Assembly: GCF_002878395.1 (NCBI RefSeq)
Contig: NC_061115.1
Span: 55,763,034-55,827,033 of the forward strand
Direction: 5' to 3'
Source: Capsicum annuum
Lineage: Eukaryota > Streptophyta > Magnoliopsida > Solanales > Solanaceae
DNA length: 64,000 nucleotides
Shown here: piece after piece, positions 59,143 to 64,000 of the stretch
Numbering within the stretch: position 1 is the stretch's first letter
How the letters are laid out: every line of letters starts with the position of its first letter
Notes under the pieces: generated by a model
The model's input: only the letters and a program-made list of their open reading frames with translations
Told to the model about the DNA's origin: nothing
The model's database searches: none
Translations under genes and position numbers: made by a program

Positions 59143-60440
59143 TGGCGTAACTTTCCACACCAATCTTCATGAATCTATTATCATCTCTATGATAAATTTA
59201 GCCATACAGAAAATATTTGTCGGTTTTGATCCCACAACCACTTTAAAGCTAAGGCTAATTTTGCTACCCAAACACCGCCAAATAACCCATGGATTGTACT
59301 CGGGTGTATTTCACCACATTACCTCCGATACCAACCCCCTGGTACTACTCATTTATATGCATCAAATAATGCCTTCAAACTCTCTACTATTTTATGTGCT
59401 CCTGCTATCAAACGTAAGCTTATTTCCATTTCTCAATTTTGTCAAGATAACCAAACCTCAATGGAATTTTTTTTAAAACTTTTTTATGAAGGATCTGACT
59501 ACAGGAATACCTCTTCTATGTGACTCGAATAAAGCAGTACTTTATGAATGGCCAGCACTGTCTTGCCCAACCATCAATGTTGTTGTTACCAACCCTTCGT
59601 TACATCTGTGGCATTGAAGATTGGGTCACCCTCATTCTCGAGTTTTATTTTGCATTCTCAATAATTTTAGTCATTCTTATTCTTTGAAAGACAAATTCAC
59701 TTATTGTAATTCTTGTTGCTGCAATAAAGCCCACAGATTTTCATTTTATTTAAACAAATTGTCCAATAAATCTCCATTAAAAACACTTTACAGTGATCTG
59801 TGGGGGCCATCTCTAGTGCTCTCAATTGATAAAAAACGTTATTATTGTATTTTTGTTAATTAGTATAGCAAATACATCTGGTTATACACAATGAAAAATA
59901 AAAATGAAGTTCAACAAATTTTTCAACACCTACATCCTGTACTTGAAAAACATTTTGATAAAAAAATACTCACCCTATACACTGATGGAGGAAGTACATA
60001 TCAAATATTAGACCCGTACCTCCACTCCAATGGCATACAACATCTTGTTTCTCCACCGTACACACCTCAACGGGTTGCCATGGATGAAAGATGTTATCGT
60101 CACCTCGTTGAGACAGCTAAAACACTACTTCATCAAGTTGCTTTACCATCTGATTTTTGGTCATTTGCTTGCCATCATGCCACATATCTCATCAACCATA
60201 TACCCACTAGCGCACTTAATAACAAGTCACCATTTGAAGTTCTTTTTAATGGTAAACCAATGCACGAATCTCTTCGTATATTTAGTTGTTTGTGCTACCC
60301 ATGGCTTCGACCATATGCCCAAAATAGGTTAGAACCATACTCCAATCCTTATGTATATCTTGGATTCTCCATCACTCATCATTCCCATCAGTGTTTTGTC
60401 CAAAATTTTCCTCTCTCGGGATGTAAAATTTTTTGAAGAT
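59143..60440 (+). pseudogene. Element I protease remnant and integrase
   Basis: Protease: near 59297 a frame reads LYSGVFHHITSDTN, where the DSG active-site Asp is Tyr; later KLISISQFCQDNQTSMEFF. Pre-integrase: LWH-RLGHPHSRVL near 59608-59640, then the zinc region with C-x2-C-x3-KAHR. Core: LYSDLWGPS (first Asp), LTLYTDGGSTY (second Asp) and AMDERCYRHLVE (Glu), so the DDE triad is readable across two frames. Stops lie near 59616 and 59862. FLGF-type C-terminal sequence ends near 60420. Confidence 0.8.
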
Positions 60441-62527
60441 GTTTTTTCATTTGAAAGTGTGTTTTCTCAATTGAACCATAAATTTTCTTCTTTTGAGTGG
60501 GAAACAGTTTTTTCTCCAAATAACTCTGACTTTTTCAATCGTGGAGATAATATACTTGATGCTAGTAACACCCAGTTTCCCCCCACTATTCCACTTATTC
60601 GAGACATACGCCAAGATGCATGCTCAATTCGTGCTACACAGGAAAACTACCCGAAGGCAGATCACTCCATACCTCAGGAACCAGGTAATATCCCCTCTAC
60701 TTCCTTAACATCTTCTTCTGATAGGTATAGGCAATTCACCGTTGATAACCTTCAGCGCCATTTTATTTTCCAAAGCCAACCCTCTGATCTCTCAACCTGT
60801 CCTATCTCTAAGAATCACCGCCCACCAATCACCCACATCTATCAGCGTTGACCACACTCATAATCCATACAGCCAACTCCACACCTAAGTTTACCTGCCC
60901 TATTTGAACTTATTGTTAACATTCCACCCATAGAACAACATAGTGTAGTAATGCGGTCACAAAACAACATCATCAAGCGACAAAAATTTATTGAATACAC
61001 TGCCCAAATGAACCAGCCTGCACCTTCTATTCCTGTAACCCACAACAAGCACAAAAATTCCCATATTGGAGAGATGCTATGAAGGCTGAATTTGATACAT
61101 TAATGAAGAACCAGACTTGGGACTTGGTTCCACCAGACCATGCCCAAAATATTGTCCCTTGTAAGTGGTTGTTTTGAATCAAAACTGAATCTGATGGATT
61201 CATTGATAGGTACAGAGCACATTTAGTTGCAAAAGGATTCACTCAAAGGCCCAGATTTGATTTTGACAAAACATTCAGTCCGATGATTAAAATAACTACA
61301 ATTCGAATAGTACTTATAGTTGTTGTACAGATGAACTGGCCGCTACATCAAGTAGATGTCAATAATGTTTTTCTTCAGGAAAAGATTCAAAAAGATGTGT
61401 ATATGTCTCAACCTCCTGGATATGAAGACCCGAATCATCCTAACTATGTCTGCCATCTCAAAAAGGCAATTTACGGACTTTGGCAAGCTCCTAAGGTCTA
61501 GTATGATGCATTGACTAGTTCTTTGATTCGAATGGGGTTCAAGATGTCTGAGTGTGATAATTCTCTTTTTGTTCTGCACAATATAGGGGTCACTATTTAT
61601 ATTTTGATCTATGTGGATGACCTCATAATCACAGGCAATGATGAAACACTCATTCAATATGTTGTTACCTCTCTTTCAAAAAAATTTCTCTTAAGTACCT
61701 TGATTTATTACACTATTTCTTGGGTGTTGAAGTACACAGAAATGCCGATGGCTTATTTCTCAGTCAATCCAAGTTTATAAAGAAGATTCCACATGACACT
61801 TAGAAGCAAGACTGTAAAGGTATTCAGTCACCTATGAGCATGTCCGAGACCCTACTAGTTGATGATGGAGCACCTAAACTGATGGAAAAGAATACAGAAG
61901 TGTGTTCAGTAAGCTTCAGTACCTTTCATTTACCCGACTGGATGTCACATACTCTGTAAACAAGTTTACTCAGTTTAACACCATTCCGTCTGTGCTTCAC
62001 TGGAAGGCAGTAAGCGTATTATGCGATACTTTAAAGAAATATCCCAGTATGGCATTTTTATTTCCCTACAGAAATCGATTGATCTCCATGCCTATGCTGA
62101 ATGGGCAGGTGACATCAATGATCGCCGCTCTATCTCGGGCTACATTGTTTATCTGGGAACAATGCCCATCTCCTGGAGTTCTCATAAGCAAACTACTATC
62201 TCTAGATCCTCCACTGAGGCTGAATATTGTGTGGTTGCTTCCGCGTTGTTTGAAACGAATTGGGTTACTGACTTGCTCAAAGATCTTCATGTGTCACTCC
62301 CTACTACACCTATAATACTTTGTGGTAACCTTGGAGTTACGTACATTGCCGAGAATCCGGTACATCATACCAAAATGAAGCACCTTGAGGTTGATCTTCA
62401 CTTTGTTCATAACCAGGTTTGCAATGGACTGGTCCAAATGAAGCACATACACTCTACTAATCAACTTTCAGATCCACTTACCAAACCACTGTCCAAGCCA
62501 GCTTTCCAGTTAATGCTTCCCAAGTAA
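60441..62527 (+). pseudogene. Element I reverse transcriptase and RNase H
   Basis: After a Ser/Pro-rich linker, RT starts near 61070: AMKAEFDTLMKNQTWDLVP, then PCKWLF, YRAHLVAKGFTQRP, HQVDVNNVFLQ and LKKAIYGLWQAPK. The catalytic YVDD box is intact in LIYVDDLIITGND (61511-61780). RNase H (62021-62527) is open: HAYAEWAGDINDRRSISGY, SWSSHKQTTISRSSTEAEY, KHLEVDLHFV and DPLTKPL. Stops near 61176 and 61500 and frame changes near 61700-62020 separate the blocks. Confidence 0.85.
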
Positions 62528-62562
62528 CGTGTTGTCTCTTCACACCTAACTTGAGGGGGGCA

Positions 62563-62822
62563 TAATAGCGCATTAGCATTAGTGGTTTACCAGTGTTATA
62601 AAATTATTTTACTGTAAACATGTACTAAAACTACAGATATAGTTTGATTAGAATTAGACTTGTTCAACTTATTTAGGCGTTAGTTGTATTAGACGTAGTT
62701 ATCTGTTCCAACATTCTAGGAGTTAGTTTACGCTAATTTTGATTATTTCAGCTGTATATAAATTGCACTGCAGTCTCATCAAATACATATATTTTCTTCT
62801 ACTCTATTCCTCTGCTTTTATA
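62563..62822 (+). repeat. Element I 3' LTR
   Basis: 260 bp, same ends as the 5' LTR; preceded by TTGAGGGGGG and CA, followed by AAAGG. Confidence 0.9.
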
Positions 62823-63110
62823 AAAGGTTGCTTGTAGAGTTTGCTAGTCCACCTGCAAAACCTATACCTGTGTTTAGTGACAGTGAAGCAGCAGTACACA
62901 TTGTTCACAATTTAGTTTTTCATGAGAAAACAAAATATATGGAAGTAGATTATCACTTTGTTAGATACAAATTACAAGAAAGCCTCATCTGTCTATAATA
63001 TTTTTCTACTAATGAACAATTGCCAGATATTTTGACAGAGGCACTAACTAGAGTAAAGCATCATATCATCCTTGACTAGTTGACAGTGTCTTTCCCACCT
63101 CCAACTTGGA
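62823..63110 (+). pseudogene. Element G RNase H, 3' part
   Basis: Continues the frame cut at 57999: RLLVEFASPPAKPIPVFSDSEAAVHIVHN, HEKTKYMEVDYHFVRYKLQESLI, then NEQLPDILTEALTRVKHHIIL. This is the C-terminal end of copia RNase H. A stop near 62997 interrupts it. Confidence 0.8.
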
Positions 63111-63120
63111 GGGGGGGAGG

Positions 63121-63471
63121 TATTAATGGTTAACATGGATGTAATTATTTAATGGGTAAGTAGTTAATTATATAAGTGTTAGTTAAAGTGTAACGATGAT
63201 TAGTTAGTTAGAATCACAGTGGGCTCTAGTCGAGTCAGTTAGTGGAACGTAGGCAGTTCGTTGTTAATCACAATTGTGTGCAACTGTCATCTTCTTCCGC
63301 TCATGTGTGTGTATATACTGCTTGACATTCACATAATAAAGTCAAATGGATTTTCCCAAATTATCTCTCCTCTCTCCTTCCAACTCTTTCATAACTATTT
63401 TTCTTCACCGTTTATCCTCTACAATGGAGAATTCATTGTCCCCAGCTGTTTTACTTCTAATAGAATCGACA
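63121..63471 (+). repeat. Element G 3' LTR
   Basis: Follows GGAGGGGGGGAGG. The first two bases are TA rather than TG. Its last part from about 63325 matches 54715-54850 (TTTTCCCAAATTATCTC, ACTATTTTTCTTCAC, GGAGAATTCATTGTC). The right border is approximate because the final bases have diverged. Confidence 0.65.
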
Positions 63472-63644
63472 AATAAATCATACAATGCACGAAAAAAATA
63501 TGTAACTTACATATAAATCTGAACTACCAAAAAAAAAAGTGTTGATTTTATACGTTGAGATCGTTAAGGCCAGTTCCATAGAATGCCCTATAAGCGCACT
63601 AAATTAATGTGCTGTTCCTAGTTTTGTTCAACTTTAGTTTTATA
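63472..63644. other. Short spacer, nothing recognised
   Basis: No feature seen between the end of element G and Helitron H6. Confidence 0.5.
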
Positions 63645-64000
63645 CTAGTGAGTCTACCCGCGCTTCGCGTGGTTGTAAAATAATTTTTTTTTTTAAAAAT
63701 CTTTTGTGATTTAAGTCAGTAAAAGATACAATTTTCACATGTAAGCATACGAAATTTATGTTTGTGTAGTTTATGTATAAGTCAACCAATATTTTTATTT
63801 TTCTTAAAAGAAAGAAAAAAAATATATATGACAAACTAAAATGCAATTATTTCTTCTTACATTTATGTATGTATATATGTGTCTAATTTTATGATTTTTA
63901 AATAATTTTTTATATTTACAATTCCGCCTTTTAAATCTTTCTATCTTTTAATTTTATTCCTTAGCTTTAGTATCTACACAATCGCTCGTTTTCTTTAAAG
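63645..64000 (-). mobile_element. Helitron H6, 3' end; body continues beyond the window
   Basis: CTAG (63645-63648), preceded by A, is followed by a hairpin: ACC-CGCG (63656-63662) with CGCG-T-GGT (63666-63673), loop CTT and one bulge. That is the inverted form of a Helitron 3' end. The rest is AT-rich without coding. Confidence 0.6.

Larger units (their letters stand above)
58000..62822 (+). mobile_element. Element I: Ty1/copia element with TA...TA LTR ends
   Basis: LTRs 58000-58258 and 62563-62822, with perfect target duplication AAAGG (57995-57999, 62823-62827). The primer site TGGTCTCTGTGCC starts directly after the left LTR, and polypurine TTGAGGGGGG (62551-62560) lies before the right LTR. 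Order gag, protease remnant, integrase, RT, RNase H is copia order. The LTRs start TAATAGCG and end CTTTTATA in both copies, so the ends are not the usual TG...CA. About 23 differences in 260 bp between LTRs by hand count (91% identity). Confidence 0.9.
54710..63471 (+). mobile_element. Element G: internally deleted Ty1/copia element, host of element I
   Basis: A truncated left LTR (54710-54855) is followed by primer site TGGTACCAAAGCA (54856-54868). Then come gag, integrase, RT, RNase H (split by element I), a polypurine tract (63108-63120) and a right LTR (63121-63471). Removal of I (58000-62822) and one AAAGG rejoins RNase H in frame (WLER-LLVEF). The left LTR lacks its first 200 bp or so where Helitron H5 now ends. 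Zinc knuckle, protease and the start of integrase are deleted. Confidence 0.8.

Noticed and set aside
58850..59476. 208-codon open frame on the + strand overlapping the element I gag
   Set aside because: Its first part is the gag read in the wrong frame; only the later piece (LYSGVFHHITSDTN) is a real protease relic and is reported there.

Overview
This window looks like plant pericentromeric or other repeat-dense heterochromatin. It is AT-rich and I find no intact host gene, tRNA or rRNA. Almost all of it is nested, decayed transposable elements: chromodomain Ty3/gypsy elements with 2.2-2.6 kb LTRs, a Tat/Athila-like gypsy gag-protease relic, three Ty1/copia elements, Helitron ends and one large Mutator-like element (MULE). 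The element types and the wording of their gag and RNase H remnants fit a solanaceous plant, but that is an inference; no search was run.

Left third (1-19771), + and - strands. Element A (1-3966, +) is the 3' part of a Tat/Athila-like element whose gag-protease runs straight into post-pol sequence and a 3' LTR. It abuts element C (3967-19771, -), a chromovirus reduced to gag, leader and 5' LTR. Element B (4357-14296, -), a near full-length relative, sits inside C's gag region with a 5-bp target duplication (CAGAT/TAGAT). A solo LTR, D (15466-17665, +), sits inside C's LTR (AAAAG/AAAAA).

Middle (19772-32769). A probable Helitron (H1) is followed by a degenerate tandem repeat of about 310-340 bp that was split by copia element F (22636-26238, -, perfect GTTAG duplication). 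Next is a mostly featureless AT-rich stretch with a 590-bp direct duplication that ends in a Helitron 3' terminus (H2), and directly after it another short Helitron (H3).

Centre (32782-51231). A MULE has degenerate terminal inverted repeats and the flanking duplication ATATATATA. On its left, + strand, is a four-exon transposase pseudogene. Converging on it from the right, - strand, is a multi-exon DUF1985-Ulp1 protease gene whose His-Asp-Cys triad is still readable. That gene is split by a 9.2 kb chromovirus (E, 39080-48319). Tandem repeats built around GATACA/TGTATC lie in the MULE introns and spacers, and the same hexamer is present in the terminal repeats.

Right part (51241-64000). Helitrons H4 and H5 (-) mirror H3 and H2 across the MULE. 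Then comes copia element G (54710-63471, +), whose RNase H is split by copia element I (58000-62822, +, perfect AAAGG duplication, unusual TA...TA LTR ends). The window ends inside a further Helitron (H6, -).

Relative order of events, from nesting: C before B, C before D, and C before A (A abuts C); the tandem repeat before F; H3/H4 before the MULE before E; G before I. All coding relics carry stops and frameshifts. Many of the stops are Trp codons turned to TGA, as expected from long-term cytosine methylation and deamination.
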